A stretch of DNA of 64,000 nt from Candidatus Zixiibacteriota bacterium (GCA_040756055.1 JBFLZR010000001.1:375849-439848); one strand, 5' to 3'; shown: positions 53,043 to 61,978, numbered from the stretch's first letter. Notes: generated from the sequence alone by a model not told the origin. Made by a program: numbers and translations.

Positions 53043-56009
53043 ATGAATGCGATTTATCACTGGTTAGTGGAGAGGACCGTCAGGTCACATTCTCGACTTT
53101 GTCGAGCGCAAGACCTGACGGAACGGGGAAGGGACCATGAGGGGCAGATGGGGACATCTGCCGCCCACGAGGAGACCGTCAGGTCACACCCTCGACTTCG
53201 TCGAGCGCAAGACCTGACGGAACGGGGAAAGGACGATGAGGGGCAGATGGGGACATCTGCCGCCCACGAGGAGACCGTCAGGTCACACCCTCGACTTCGT
53301 CGAGTGCAAGACCTGACGGAACGGGGAAGGGACGATGAGGGGCAGATGAAGACATCTGCCGCCCACGAGGAGACCGTCAGGTCACACCCTCGACTTCGTC
53401 GAGCGCAGGACCTGACGGAACAGGGAAGGGACCATGAGGGGCAGATGAGGACATCTGCCGCCCACGAGGAGACCGTCAGGTCACATTCTCGACTTTGTCG
53501 AGCGCAAGACCTGACGGAACGGAAGGGGTGTGTGTCATTTATGCTGGTGGCTGTTGCGGTCCTGCTGATGGCTGTGCCAGACGTGAGGGCGAAAGCGGTG
53601 AGTGGTCTGGTTGTCGATAGCGATGGCAAGCCTATCCCCGGCGTATCGGTGGTCACCGATGTGAGAGGCAGAGGGACAATCACAAATGATGACGGTGAAT
53701 ATGAGCTTACCGACGCGGAGCAGGTGACGCGCATTACTTTTTCTTCGGTGGGATATCAATCGGTTCAGTACAATATCGCCAGTCTGCCTGACACCGTAGC
53801 GCTCGAAGAGATGTATTACCGGGGGACGGATATTTTGGTGCGTTCGGACCGGGCGGAGCGGGGGATTACGCCGATAGCGTTTGAGGATTTTTCGAAAGAA
53901 GATATCAAGCGCGACTACACGGTGGGAGAATTTCCGCTGCTTTTGTCAACCACGCCGAATCTGTATTCGTATTCTGACGCGGGGTCATCGCTGGGGTACA
54001 GTTACACGAAGATTCGCGGGTTCGATGATAAACGGATCGTTACATATATCAACGGCGTGCCGCTCAACGATCCGGAGGACCAGGCGACCTATTTCGTGGA
54101 CCTTCCTGATTTCGCCGCCAACGTGTCTGATATTCAGGTTCAACGCGGGGTGGGCAATTCGCTGTATGGGGACGCGTCGTTCGGCGGTTCCATAAACATT
54201 GTCACCAACAGCTTCAGCCGGGAGCGCCAGACGACCATCACGGCGGGCTACGGCGAGTATATGTCGGACGGAGAGTCTGTCAGTGATGTTTACAAGCAGA
54301 GTATAGAATATGCGAGTGGTTTGATAGACGGCCGATGGTTGTTTTCGGGAAGATTCTCCAAACAGAAGACGGGCGGGTATCGCCATAACAGTTGGTACGA
54401 TGGCTGGGCGTATTATTTTTCGGTGTCCCGGCTGGATCCCCGAATGACGACAGAGATTCATGTTTACGGCGGGCCGATGCGGATGCATCTGGCGTACTAT
54501 GGAGTGTCGCGCGACGCGATAGCGCAGGATCGAAGGGTGAATCCGCTCACTTATGACAACGAGACGGATAATTTCAATCAACCGCACTATCAGCTTCACA
54601 ACACTTATCGTCTGACCGACAACGCCACTCTGTACAATACTCTGTACTATATCAGGGGGAAGGGTTACTACGAGCAGTATAAGGATGACCGGGATTATTG
54701 GGAGTACAATATTCCGACCGCTCTGACCAATATCGATCCCGACACCGGCGAGCCATATACGAGAGGGGATGTGGTGCGTCAGCAATGGGTCGAAAAGAAT
54801 CAGACGGGTTGGAACCCTCGATTGGATGTGACTCACAAGAAGGGGATGCACTCTGTCGGCGGGTCGTTTTACTATTTCGACTCGGATCATTGGGGTCAGG
54901 TGGTGTGGGCGCAGAACGTGAATGGCGCGCTGGATCCGCGGCATCGGTACTATCAGTACTACGGCAAGAAGTATGTTGCTTCGGTGTTCGCCGAGGAGTA
55001 TTACCGGTTGAGCGACAAACTCAGCGCTCAACTTACGGCTCAGTTGCGTTATCAGAAATATGATTTCGACCAGGACAGGATGGGGGCTTTTCAAGGGTTC
55101 GACTACAGCCTGGATTGGCTTTTCTTCTCGCCGCGAGCCGGCGTCACCTTTAGCCTTAACGAAAGACTGAGCCTGTTTGCAAATTTAGCGGTATCATCGC
55201 GCACGCCGACCGATGCCGATATTTACGACGCCAACGACCCGTATATTCTTCCATCGCTCGAAATAGAGTCAGTTCAGGTTGACGCGGGCGGTGATACGGT
55301 TTCATATGTGTTTGGCGATCCGACCTCGAAGAACGAACGGGTTTATAACTACGAGTTAGGAGGGCGGTATCAGGCGGACAGGTATGTTGTGGGTGTGAAT
55401 CTTTTCTGGATGGATTTTCGGGATGAGATTATTCCTTATGGAGGTATCAACGAGAATACCGGTCTTCCTGTCACCGTGAATGCCGATCGTTCGGTGCACG
55501 CGGGCGTGGAGCTGACAGCGACATATAAGCCGGTCGAGCAGTTTTCGCTGAGCGGCAATGGCGCCTACAATTATAATCGGATCAAGGATTACGTGACAGA
55601 GATCGATGGTTACAGAATCGATTTCAAGGACAAGACGATTCCGCTTTTCCCGGAGTACCTGGTTAATCTCATGGCCGACTATAATGACGATACCTGGCGG
55701 CTGACATATCATCTGAGACTGGTCGGCAGACAGTTCATGGAGCTGGCCAATATCGGGCAGTTATCGATTGCTCCCTATTCGGTGTCATCTCTGTCGGCCT
55801 CTTACCGTTTTGCCAATCTGGCCGGGATCGGTGATTTGACTCTACAGGCGCGAGTTGACAACCTGTTCGACAAAAAGTATGAATCGTCCGGCTATGGCGG
55901 CAATTACGCGTACGAGATTGACGATGAGGTGCTGGTTGATGGCTGGGCGGAGTATTTCGTGGCGGCGGAGCGTTCTTTTTATGGACAGGTTGTTCTGGAG
56001 ATGTTTTAG
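53043..56009 (+). CDS. TonB-dependent receptor under TPP control, split by a repeat array
   Basis: 988 residues if translation starts at ATG 53043 (GAGG upstream). Residues 1-11 (MNAIYHWLVER) look like the charged n-region of a signal peptide. The hydrophobic core (CVSFMLVAVAVLLMAVPDVRA) appears only after a 33-residue repeat block occupying about 12-160. After it come a CarboxypepD-reg-like domain (VSGLVVDSDGKPIPGVSVVTD), a plug (SYTKIRGFDDKRIVTYINGV, NSLYGDASFGGSINIVTNSF) and a barrel. A GTG at 53532 or ATG at 53541, with GGAAGGGG just upstream, would give a normal signal peptide. It probably imports thiamine or a precursor. Whether the full-length form is exported is doubtful. Confidence 0.85.
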   Translation: MNAIYHWLVERTVRSHSRLCRAQDLTERGRDHEGQMGTSAAHEETVRSHPRLRRAQDLTERGKDDEGQMGTSAAHEETVRSHPRLRRVQDLTERGRDDEGQMKTSAAHEETVRSHPRLRRAQDLTEQGRDHEGQMRTSAAHEETVRSHSRLCRAQDLTERKGCVSFMLVAVAVLLMAVPDVRAKAVSGLVVDSDGKPIPGVSVVTDVRGRGTITNDDGEYELTDAEQVTRITFSSVGYQSVQYNIASLPDTVALEEMYYRGTDILVRSDRAERGITPIAFEDFSKEDIKRDYTVGEFPLLLSTTPNLYSYSDAGSSLGYSYTKIRGFDDKRIVTYINGVPLNDPEDQATYFVDLPDFAANVSDIQVQRGVGNSLYGDASFGGSINIVTNSFSRERQTTITAGYGEYMSDGESVSDVYKQSIEYASGLIDGRWLFSGRFSKQKTGGYRHNSWYDGWAYYFSVSRLDPRMTTEIHVYGGPMRMHLAYYGVSRDAIAQDRRVNPLTYDNETDNFNQPHYQLHNTYRLTDNATLYNTLYYIRGKGYYEQYKDDRDYWEYNIPTALTNIDPDTGEPYTRGDVVRQQWVEKNQTGWNPRLDVTHKKGMHSVGGSFYYFDSDHWGQVVWAQNVNGALDPRHRYYQYYGKKYVASVFAEEYYRLSDKLSAQLTAQLRYQKYDFDQDRMGAFQGFDYSLDWLFFSPRAGVTFSLNERLSLFANLAVSSRTPTDADIYDANDPYILPSLEIESVQVDAGGDTVSYVFGDPTSKNERVYNYELGGRYQADRYVVGVNLFWMDFRDEIIPYGGINENTGLPVTVNADRSVHAGVELTATYKPVEQFSLSGNGAYNYNRIKDYVTEIDGYRIDFKDKTIPLFPEYLVNLMADYNDDTWRLTYHLRLVGRQFMELANIGQLSIAPYSVSSLSASYRFANLAGIGDLTLQARVDNLFDKKYESSGYGGNYAYEIDDEVLVDGWAEYFVAAERSFYGQVVLEMF
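53076..53520. repeat. 99-bp (33-codon) tandem array in the receptor start
   Basis: The string ACCGTCAGGTCACA recurs at 53076, 53175, 53274, 53373 and 53472, every 99 bp exactly, giving four full units and one partial. Each unit contains the palindrome CCGTCAGGTC...GACCTGACGG, enclosing CTCGAC-TT-GTCGAG, and then GGCAGATG...CATCTGCC. The palindrome family is that of the intergenic repeats at 48772, 49059 and 50731. Units have scattered substitutions but all stay open in the receptor frame. The first and fifth copies share the TTCTCGACTTTGTCGAG variant. Confidence 0.95.
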
Positions 56010-56015
56010 TCAAGC

Positions 56016-57407
56016 ATGCACCTTGTTGATTATCTGCTCATAGTCGTCTATCTGGCGGCGCTGTTGATACTGGGATTCACTCGCCGGCTGAGAGCTGACA
56101 GTTCGGCCAGTGATCTTATTGTCGGCGGCCGGGTTTTGACTCTGCCGGCGTTTGTGGCCAGCCTGGTGTCGACATGGTATGGGGGGATACTGGGCGTCGG
56201 CGAATACAGTTACCGGTTCGGGCTTTCCAACTGGCTGGTGTTCGGGTTGCCTTATTATGTGGCGGCGTTTTTGTTCGCCATGTTTCTCGCGCGGCGCGCC
56301 CGCCAGAGTAAACTTCTGACAATCCCCGATCGTCTGGCGCAGGCGTATGATAACAAGACGGCGGTGGCGGGGTCGATCATAATATATTTTATGACGGTCC
56401 CCGCGGCGTACATATTGATGATCGGCACGCTGTGTCAGTATCTGTTCGGGTGGCCGTTCTGGGTGGGGGTGCTGTGCGGAACGTCATTTTCTGTCGTCTA
56501 CGTATATTTCGGCGGGTTTAACTCGGTGGTGCGGACAGATCTTTTTCAGTTCGCGTTGATGTTTCTCGGATTCCTGTTGATGCTGGTGGTGCTCGCAAGC
56601 GAGTACGGAGGGATCGAATTTCTTCGCGCGAATGTACCGGCTGTTAATTTCACGTGGCACGGCGGCAATCCGGGGATGTATATCGCCATCTGGTATTTTA
56701 TTGCACTGGCAACCCTTATAGAGCCCACATTTTATCAGCGGTGCTATGCGGCCAAAAACATGAATGTCGCGCGTACGGGGATTCTGGTATCGATAGGCTG
56801 CTGGGCGTTTTTTGATTTTCTGACGACCTCTTGCGGGTTGTATGCCCGGGCAATTCTGCCCGACCTGGCCAGCCCGGTAGGCTCATATCCGGCTCTGGGG
56901 TTGAAGGTGCTTCCGGTGGGTCTGCTGGGGTTGTTTGCCCTGGCTCTGCTGGCTACGGTCATGTCGACAATCGATTCATATTCATTCGTAGCCGCTTCTA
57001 CTTTCAGCCGGGATATAGTAATGCGCCTGTTTCGGGTGAGAGAGAACAGGGTCACTTATTTCACGCGGTTGGGTCTGGTCGTAACGGTTGTCATAGCGGT
57101 GGTGATTGTTTTGTTTTTCCGGTCGGTGGTGGATATCTGGCATATTTTTGGTTCGGTTGGGACGCCGGCTCTGCTGGTGCCGGTGTTTTTCTCTTTTGTC
57201 GGCAAGCGACGGTTGCCCTCGCGATGGGCATTTGTATCGGTGGTATTTTCGGGGATGCTGTCGCTGGCGTGGTATCTCTCGCGGTACAGCGGGGCTGACG
57301 GCGTCTACTGGCTGGGGGTGGAACCTATTTTCCCGGGCCTTGTTGTGTCTGTTTTGATATTCGTGATGTTTGGCCGGCGGTCGGCGGACAAGGCGGTTGC
57401 AAAATAA
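56016..57407 (+). CDS. Sodium:solute symporter (SSS family), thiamine-linked
   Basis: 463 residues with 12-13 membrane spans and SSS signature-like blocks (SDLIVGGRVLTLPAFVASLVS, GEYSYRFGLSNW, DSYSFVAASTFSRDI). It starts 6 bp after the riboswitch-controlled receptor, so it shares that transcript. An SSS-type transporter under thi-box control was predicted earlier in other bacteria (named ThiV); this one fits that role by context. I infer uptake of thiamine or a pyrimidine/thiazole precursor across the inner membrane. The ligand is not proven by sequence. Confidence 0.85.
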   Translation: MHLVDYLLIVVYLAALLILGFTRRLRADSSASDLIVGGRVLTLPAFVASLVSTWYGGILGVGEYSYRFGLSNWLVFGLPYYVAAFLFAMFLARRARQSKLLTIPDRLAQAYDNKTAVAGSIIIYFMTVPAAYILMIGTLCQYLFGWPFWVGVLCGTSFSVVYVYFGGFNSVVRTDLFQFALMFLGFLLMLVVLASEYGGIEFLRANVPAVNFTWHGGNPGMYIAIWYFIALATLIEPTFYQRCYAAKNMNVARTGILVSIGCWAFFDFLTTSCGLYARAILPDLASPVGSYPALGLKVLPVGLLGLFALALLATVMSTIDSYSFVAASTFSRDIVMRLFRVRENRVTYFTRLGLVVTVVIAVVIVLFFRSVVDIWHIFGSVGTPALLVPVFFSFVGKRRLPSRWAFVSVVFSGMLSLAWYLSRYSGADGVYWLGVEPIFPGLVVSVLIFVMFGRRSADKAVAK

Positions 57408-57434
57408 CGGAAATTGGTTATATTAGAAATCTCT

Positions 57435-57911
57435 ATGAGTGATCCATTATACATGTCAAAGGAAGGTCGGCTGAAGCTGGAGGCGGAGCTCAAGCGGTTG
57501 AAGTTTGAGGAACGCCCGAAGATCGTGGCCGAGATCAAGCGAGCCCGGGAGTTGGGCGATATTTCCGAAAACGCCGAATACCATGCGGCCAAGGAGGCTC
57601 AGGGGCATCTTGAGAGGAAGATAGCCGAGGTTCAGGCCAAGCTGGCCCGTGTGCGCGCGGTGGACGCGGATCAGATTCCGACTGACAAGGTGTACCTGTT
57701 CGCCAAAGTTCTTGTTAAGGACCACAAGACGGGTGAGGAAATACTTTACACTATAGCTCCGCCCGAAGAGATAGATATTGATAACGACGTGATATCGGTA
57801 AAATCCCCGATTGGTGCGTCACTTCTGGGCAAAGAGGTCGGAGACGTAGTGGAAATAAAGGTTCCGGCCGGCGTACTCACTTACGAGATTCTTCAAATCT
57901 CACGAGATTAG
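57435..57911 (+). CDS. greA: Transcription elongation factor GreA
   Basis: 158 residues from ATG 57435; an upstream TTG would add seven residues. It has an N-terminal coiled coil with the acidic tip (ARELGDISENAEYHAAKEAQ) and the C-terminal FKBP-like domain (SPIGASLLGKEVGDVVEIKVPAG). It rescues backtracked RNA polymerase. It lies 27 bp after the symporter and may be partly cotranscribed. Confidence 0.96.
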   Translation: MSDPLYMSKEGRLKLEAELKRLKFEERPKIVAEIKRARELGDISENAEYHAAKEAQGHLERKIAEVQAKLARVRAVDADQIPTDKVYLFAKVLVKDHKTGEEILYTIAPPEEIDIDNDVISVKSPIGASLLGKEVGDVVEIKVPAGVLTYEILQISRD

Positions 57912-57943
57912 ATTTTGTTTGAGGCGATCGGCGCCGCTCGAAT

Positions 57944-58120
57944 TCACTCTTCGTAATCGCCGAAAAAGTCGTCAACAGATTCTTCTTCTTCGTAGTAGCC
58001 GTTGGCTTCTTCGGGGTCGATTCCCGCCGCGAGACTGGCGCATTCGTCGCTGCAGAAATTTTCCCCTCCCTGATTAACGGCTTTTCCACGAATCTTCTCA
58101 CCGCAGTTGGCGCAGAACAT
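57944..58120 (-). CDS. Small zinc-ribbon protein with acidic tail
   Basis: 58 residues, too short for usual gene calling. The sequence begins MFCANCGEKIRGKAV and has CxxC (C3, C6) and CxxxC (C23, C27 in FCSDEC), so four zinc ligands. The last 25 residues are strongly acidic (YYEEEESVDDFFGDYEE). GGAGG lies 7 nt before the ATG. A zinc ribbon with an acidic tail suggests contact with RNA polymerase, the ribosome or another basic surface. No family is assigned. Confidence 0.75.
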   Translation of the reverse strand: MFCANCGEKIRGKAVNQGGENFCSDECASLAAGIDPEEANGYYEEEESVDDFFGDYEE

Positions 58121-58432
58121 TTTCAGCCTCCAAGATTTATCAAAGAAGAGACAATTTTTTCGTCATTTTTGCTTAACAAAAATATGCTCTGTAATTATCG
58201 AACCGGGCGGCAAATATCTTAATTTCCGTTGTCATTTATGTCAAGTACTTTTGCGGGCCCTCCCAACGTAGAATTGTCCTGTTGCCGCAAAAGGCTTGCG
58301 GCTCCCGTGAAGTCCCCTCAAAACCGGAGGCGACATGGCAGGGGGCGGCCGGCCTGATTTTCAAGGAGTCAATTCGGAGCGAAATACCGTCAGATTGATT
58401 TATGTGGATCGGCAGAACAGCGGGGCGTCGGG
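58121..58432. other. Intergenic stretch without a supported gene
   Basis: About 310 bp between the zinc-ribbon gene and bshB1. Short frames exist, but they have no ribosome site and run into the neighbouring gene in another frame. I see no clear hairpin. Confidence 0.5.
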
Positions 58433-59149
58433 TTAATCCTGGCCGAGGGTCATTATATCTTTGATCATAATGGGTTCGACGGCATAGAAGCCCTGACCGT
58501 ATTTGCATCGGGCCTGCATGCCGAACGAACGAGCCATCAGGGTAAGGCTTTCGATATAATCGCGGGATTTCTCGGGGTTGAGAAATTGCGAGCGGTGAGC
58601 GGAAAGGGCCTTTATCCACTGGTCGAAGTGAGGTGTTATATCGACAACGAAATTGGGGGTAACTTGCGGGGGCAGGAAGTAATGGAAAATTCTGTTGACG
58701 AGATGTGGTTCGCCGGGGATATCGATTTTTTTCAGTGACGCCAGGTGGGAGGCGTTGATGGCGATGACTCCAGCCGCGACATGGTCAGGATGGGACTGGC
58801 GGCGTCCGTGACCAACGTGTGGGTAAGGGGCGAGAAGGATTCTGGGTCGGCAGTCTCGGATGATTTTGGCCAGCTCCATCCTCTTGTCGTAGCTGTCTTC
58901 GAGACGGGTATCGCCCCAGTCAAAGGTTTTGATGATGTCGACGCCGAGTATCCTGGCGGCATCGGTGACCTCGCTGGCGCGAATTTCGGCGTTACCGCCG
59001 GTGCCCATTTCTCCCTGGGTCAGAATTACAATGCCGCAGCGATAGCCTCGTTTGGCCAGATCGATGAGTACACCGCCGGTGCCAACTTCGACATCATCCG
59101 GATGAGCGCCGATTGACAGCAGATCATATGTGGGCAGCGTTTTGTTCAT
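58433..59149 (-). CDS. bshB1: Bacillithiol-type deacetylase BshB1 (LmbE/PIG-L family)
   Basis: 238 residues. Zinc/catalytic motif AHPDDVEVGTGG (12-26 region), TQGEMGTGGNAEIRASE, then SHPDH with the third ligand, and the C-terminal KYGQGFYAVEP of the BshB1 branch. It removes the acetyl group of GlcNAc-malate in bacillithiol synthesis; other bsh genes are not in the window. The start codon lies only a few bases after the upstream terminator, with no visible Shine-Dalgarno, which is odd. Confidence 0.88.
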   Translation of the reverse strand: MNKTLPTYDLLSIGAHPDDVEVGTGGVLIDLAKRGYRCGIVILTQGEMGTGGNAEIRASEVTDAARILGVDIIKTFDWGDTRLEDSYDKRMELAKIIRDCRPRILLAPYPHVGHGRRQSHPDHVAAGVIAINASHLASLKKIDIPGEPHLVNRIFHYFLPPQVTPNFVVDITPHFDQWIKALSAHRSQFLNPEKSRDYIESLTLMARSFGMQARCKYGQGFYAVEPIMIKDIMTLGQD

Positions 59150-59151
59150 AG

Positions 59152-59191
59152 AGCAAAAAAAACCCGGTGGATGGTATCATATCCACCGGGT
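59152..59191 (-). terminator. Terminator of the esterase-like lipoprotein
   Basis: A perfect 11-bp stem, ACCCGGTGGAT (59162-59172) / ATCCACCGGGT (59181-59191), is followed on the minus strand by eight T. It lies 23 bp past the stop and ends just before the bshB1 start codon. Confidence 0.92.
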
Positions 59192-59213
59192 CAGAGCTTG
59201 TCAAGCCATACTA

Positions 59214-60482
59214 TTAGTAATCATTTCCGAAGCATTCGGAGTGGAATATCAGCATATCCCTGAGCAGGTCGTAAACGTACTGGTCGGACGTGGCCGGAAG
59301 TCCGTCGTATCCGGTATATGACATGGTGGTTACCGGGTACCCCTGTTGCTGCAGGGTGGAGATCCAGGATGCAGTCTGGCCGTGATAGCCGTAGCGAGTC
59401 TCGGGCGTGGTGGCGACCCACATGTTGACGCCCTCGAGCGTGGAGCCGGCAAGCAAGTTCTCGAGATTGTTCTCCAGCCACAGATCCCAAACGGGTTGAT
59501 ACGGGAGACCATCCGAGGTGAACGGCATATGGAAATCGAAGTTTTCGTCACCACCGACCACCGAAGAAACCAGGGTAGTTGAATCGGCCACTACGTAGCG
59601 CTGATTGATGGTGATCGAGACGCCGTCGTAGGCATCCGGCACCTGATCGCCGTCGAGATCGACTGCGCGATAGGTGAGATCGTAATCGAGGGCGGTATCG
59701 TGAGGCGAGAAGGCCAGGGCCCCGCCGATAAACAGTTGGGCGAGCGAATATGTCGAACTGCTGTCGAAATCATTCAAATTCCCATTGAGGATTCCCTGTT
59801 CTGTCAGAGCATCGTCGAACAGCGAGATGAACCCGCCGTTGCCGTCGGAACCGTCAAAATCGAGGGGACCATCGACCGCCGAGACAGAGCAGAAGGTGCC
59901 GGGGTTTTTCAGGGCTGCGCGGAAAGCGCCGTAGGCGCCCATGCCAACTCCACCGATACCGCGTTTGGCGGGTGAATTTATGGTATACGGAGCGAGGGCC
60001 GCATGAATGTATTCGACGAGTGTTCCACCGACAAGGGTGTCATAGTTACCGGCGGCCGGGTATTTGCTGCCGTAGAAATATCCGCCGAAGACGGCGTCGT
60101 TTGAAATACAGACGATTTCCATGGGCTGGATGACGCCGGTCGAGATAAGTTCATCGGCCAGGGATTCGAGTCCGTGGTTGAAGTAGAAGAACTGATCGCC
60201 TCCCTGCGGGGGGAGAAGGATCAAAGTCGGAACCGGTTTCAGTTCGCCTCCACTGATGGGCGGATAGGAAACCTTGGGAGTGTACGAAGCTATCTCGAGA
60301 ATCTGATACTCGTTTCTTATCTGGAAGAGGAGCTCGTGGAAGAAGATGTGGCGATGAGGCTTCACGCCGCCTTCGACCAGAGCTACATCGTCACCCACGT
60401 TGGTGCCTCTATCGGAACATCCAGCGACAAAGACGAGCGTGAGCATCAGGGCCAGCACTATAGTATAAAGATGTATTTTCAT
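59214..60482 (-). CDS. Esterase-D-like lipoprotein with Gly at the nucleophile site
   Basis: 422 residues. The lipobox is VFVAGC (cysteine at 22). The alpha/beta-hydrolase of the esterase D group is recognisable (PVPTLILLPPQGGDQFF, IEYIHA-like helix, GIGGVGMGAYGAFRAALKNP). The nucleophile elbow is normally GxSMGG; here it reads GVGMGA, so Gly180 replaces Ser. I therefore doubt esterase activity unless another residue acts. It may be a binding or structural surface protein. It is cotranscribed with, and 11 bp after, the FadL-like porin. Confidence 0.75.
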   Translation of the reverse strand: MKIHLYTIVLALMLTLVFVAGCSDRGTNVGDDVALVEGGVKPHRHIFFHELLFQIRNEYQILEIASYTPKVSYPPISGGELKPVPTLILLPPQGGDQFFYFNHGLESLADELISTGVIQPMEIVCISNDAVFGGYFYGSKYPAAGNYDTLVGGTLVEYIHAALAPYTINSPAKRGIGGVGMGAYGAFRAALKNPGTFCSVSAVDGPLDFDGSDGNGGFISLFDDALTEQGILNGNLNDFDSSSTYSLAQLFIGGALAFSPHDTALDYDLTYRAVDLDGDQVPDAYDGVSITINQRYVVADSTTLVSSVVGGDENFDFHMPFTSDGLPYQPVWDLWLENNLENLLAGSTLEGVNMWVATTPETRYGYHGQTASWISTLQQQGYPVTTMSYTGYDGLPATSDQYVYDLLRDMLIFHSECFGNDY

Positions 60483-60493
60483 TGTCGATCTCC

Positions 60494-61966
60494 TTAGAAC
60501 CGATAGTTGAAGGACAGGACGGTTTCATAGGTATTGGCTTTATACTGGCCTGCGAAGCTGTCAACGAGGCCGTCCTCGTTGGTGTCGACGAGTTCCGAGA
60601 CGGTAAGATCGGAGTAAGCCGTGTAAGCGCCGGAGATACCGAAATCCCATTGTCCGTGGTGGTAGATCGCGCCGCCGCTGATACCGGTTTTGTTGCCGGT
60701 GTCGAAGAACAGCGGTGTGAACTCGGCGGCATCCCTGGCTGGTGACTGATCGTATGACAAGCCGGCCATCAGGGTCAGGTAGTCGGCGAAGAGGTACCTG
60801 GCGCCGAACATAACCTTCGCAGCGTCTTTCCATTCAACCGGGTATGACAGGTCGGCCGTGAAGAACTCGTTGACAAATTCGCTGGAGTCGGCGGCGCCGG
60901 TCAGTCCGGTGTGGTTGGTGAAGGTGAAGTCGAAACCCTCGAAGGTCGACCAGAGGGTGTACTCAGCATCGATCGCCAGGAGGAGCTTTTCGTTAACATC
61001 GTAAGCCAGTCCGGCGCCGAGAGTAACCGGCAGTTTGAGAGTGGTTTCGAAATCGGCCAGGTCGTTTATTTCACTTCCGGCGACGAACAGGTATTCCGGG
61101 GTTCCTTCGGCGATATCGGAGCTGCCCGGGAAAAGCAGGCTGTTAATTTTGGGCATATAGTAGTTGAGGCTGGCGTCACCCTTGACGGTAATTTCGAAGG
61201 GGATGTTGGCGGTCAAGCCGAGTCTGGTCTTTTCGTTGAGATTTACCAACAGGCCGCCGTTAATGCCGAAGCCCCAGCCGTTGCCATCGTTCTGGTTGTA
61301 TTCGGTGATTTTGTCCCAGGGGCGCACGGCGAGCTCGGTGCCTTCGTAAGGGTTATCGCGGAAGACTAGGCTCGAGAATTTCAGGTCGGCCCTGAGCATC
61401 TGCAGACCCAAACCGAAACTGGCTTTTTCGGCGACAAGTTCGCGGGCGAAGGTCAGCTGGAAAGCGACGACATCGAGGTTGTTCGAATACTGGTCGCTCG
61501 GGAGGCTGAGGGTGTCGTTGTACGCCAGCGGCATCTCATAGAGTGTCCAGGTGATGTTGTTATCGAAGGGCTGGTATGCGGACAAACCTATGACGGATTC
61601 CCCGAAGACAGGGATTCTGGCTACGAAGCCGCCGGAGGGGTTTGAATATATCTGGTGTTTGTTGTAATTGACCTGGTCGTTTAGTATACCGATCTCGTAG
61701 GTGTCGCCCAATCTGTAATCGGGGATGAGTTCGTTGCGCAGGTGAATCAGGCTGGTATTTGCGCCCAGCTGGTTGTCGTTGATGTAGGCATAGCCGGCCG
61801 GATTGTAATAAGCCGCTGTCCAGTCATCAGCTACCGCGCGGAAGGCGCCTCCCATGGACCTGGCCTGGATGCCGAAACCGAAGGTCTGAAAACCGCCGGC
61901 GGCCAGGGCTGGAGATAGGAGAGCAATAATTACCAGAACTGTAGCAGTGAATCTAACCAAGGACAT
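60494..61966 (-). CDS. FadL/OmpP1-like outer-membrane channel
   Basis: 490 residues from the ATG at 61966, with GGAG 6 nt upstream; the ATG at 61978 would overlap the GGAG itself. The signal peptide ends at LSPALAAG. The mature start GGFQTFGFGIQARSMGGAFRAVADDWTAAYYNPAG is the FadL N-terminal hatch motif (NPAG), and a 14-strand barrel follows, ending in VLSFNYRF. It moves hydrophobic molecules into the cell envelope. The lipoprotein downstream may handle the same substrate. Confidence 0.88.
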   Translation of the reverse strand: MSLVRFTATVLVIIALLSPALAAGGFQTFGFGIQARSMGGAFRAVADDWTAAYYNPAGYAYINDNQLGANTSLIHLRNELIPDYRLGDTYEIGILNDQVNYNKHQIYSNPSGGFVARIPVFGESVIGLSAYQPFDNNITWTLYEMPLAYNDTLSLPSDQYSNNLDVVAFQLTFARELVAEKASFGLGLQMLRADLKFSSLVFRDNPYEGTELAVRPWDKITEYNQNDGNGWGFGINGGLLVNLNEKTRLGLTANIPFEITVKGDASLNYYMPKINSLLFPGSSDIAEGTPEYLFVAGSEINDLADFETTLKLPVTLGAGLAYDVNEKLLLAIDAEYTLWSTFEGFDFTFTNHTGLTGAADSSEFVNEFFTADLSYPVEWKDAAKVMFGARYLFADYLTLMAGLSYDQSPARDAAEFTPLFFDTGNKTGISGGAIYHHGQWDFGISGAYTAYSDLTVSELVDTNEDGLVDSFAGQYKANTYETVLSFNYRF

Positions 61967-61978
61967 TCTTGTCTCCAT

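Noticed and set aside
53076-53520. Possible CRISPR array
   Set aside because: The whole 99-bp unit is repeated, including the parts that would be spacers, and no cas gene is near.
53057-53734. 225-codon minus-strand frame across the 99-bp array
   Set aside because: A 99-bp period that is open on one strand is often open on the other. There is no start signal, and the Cys/Ser-rich repeat has no family.
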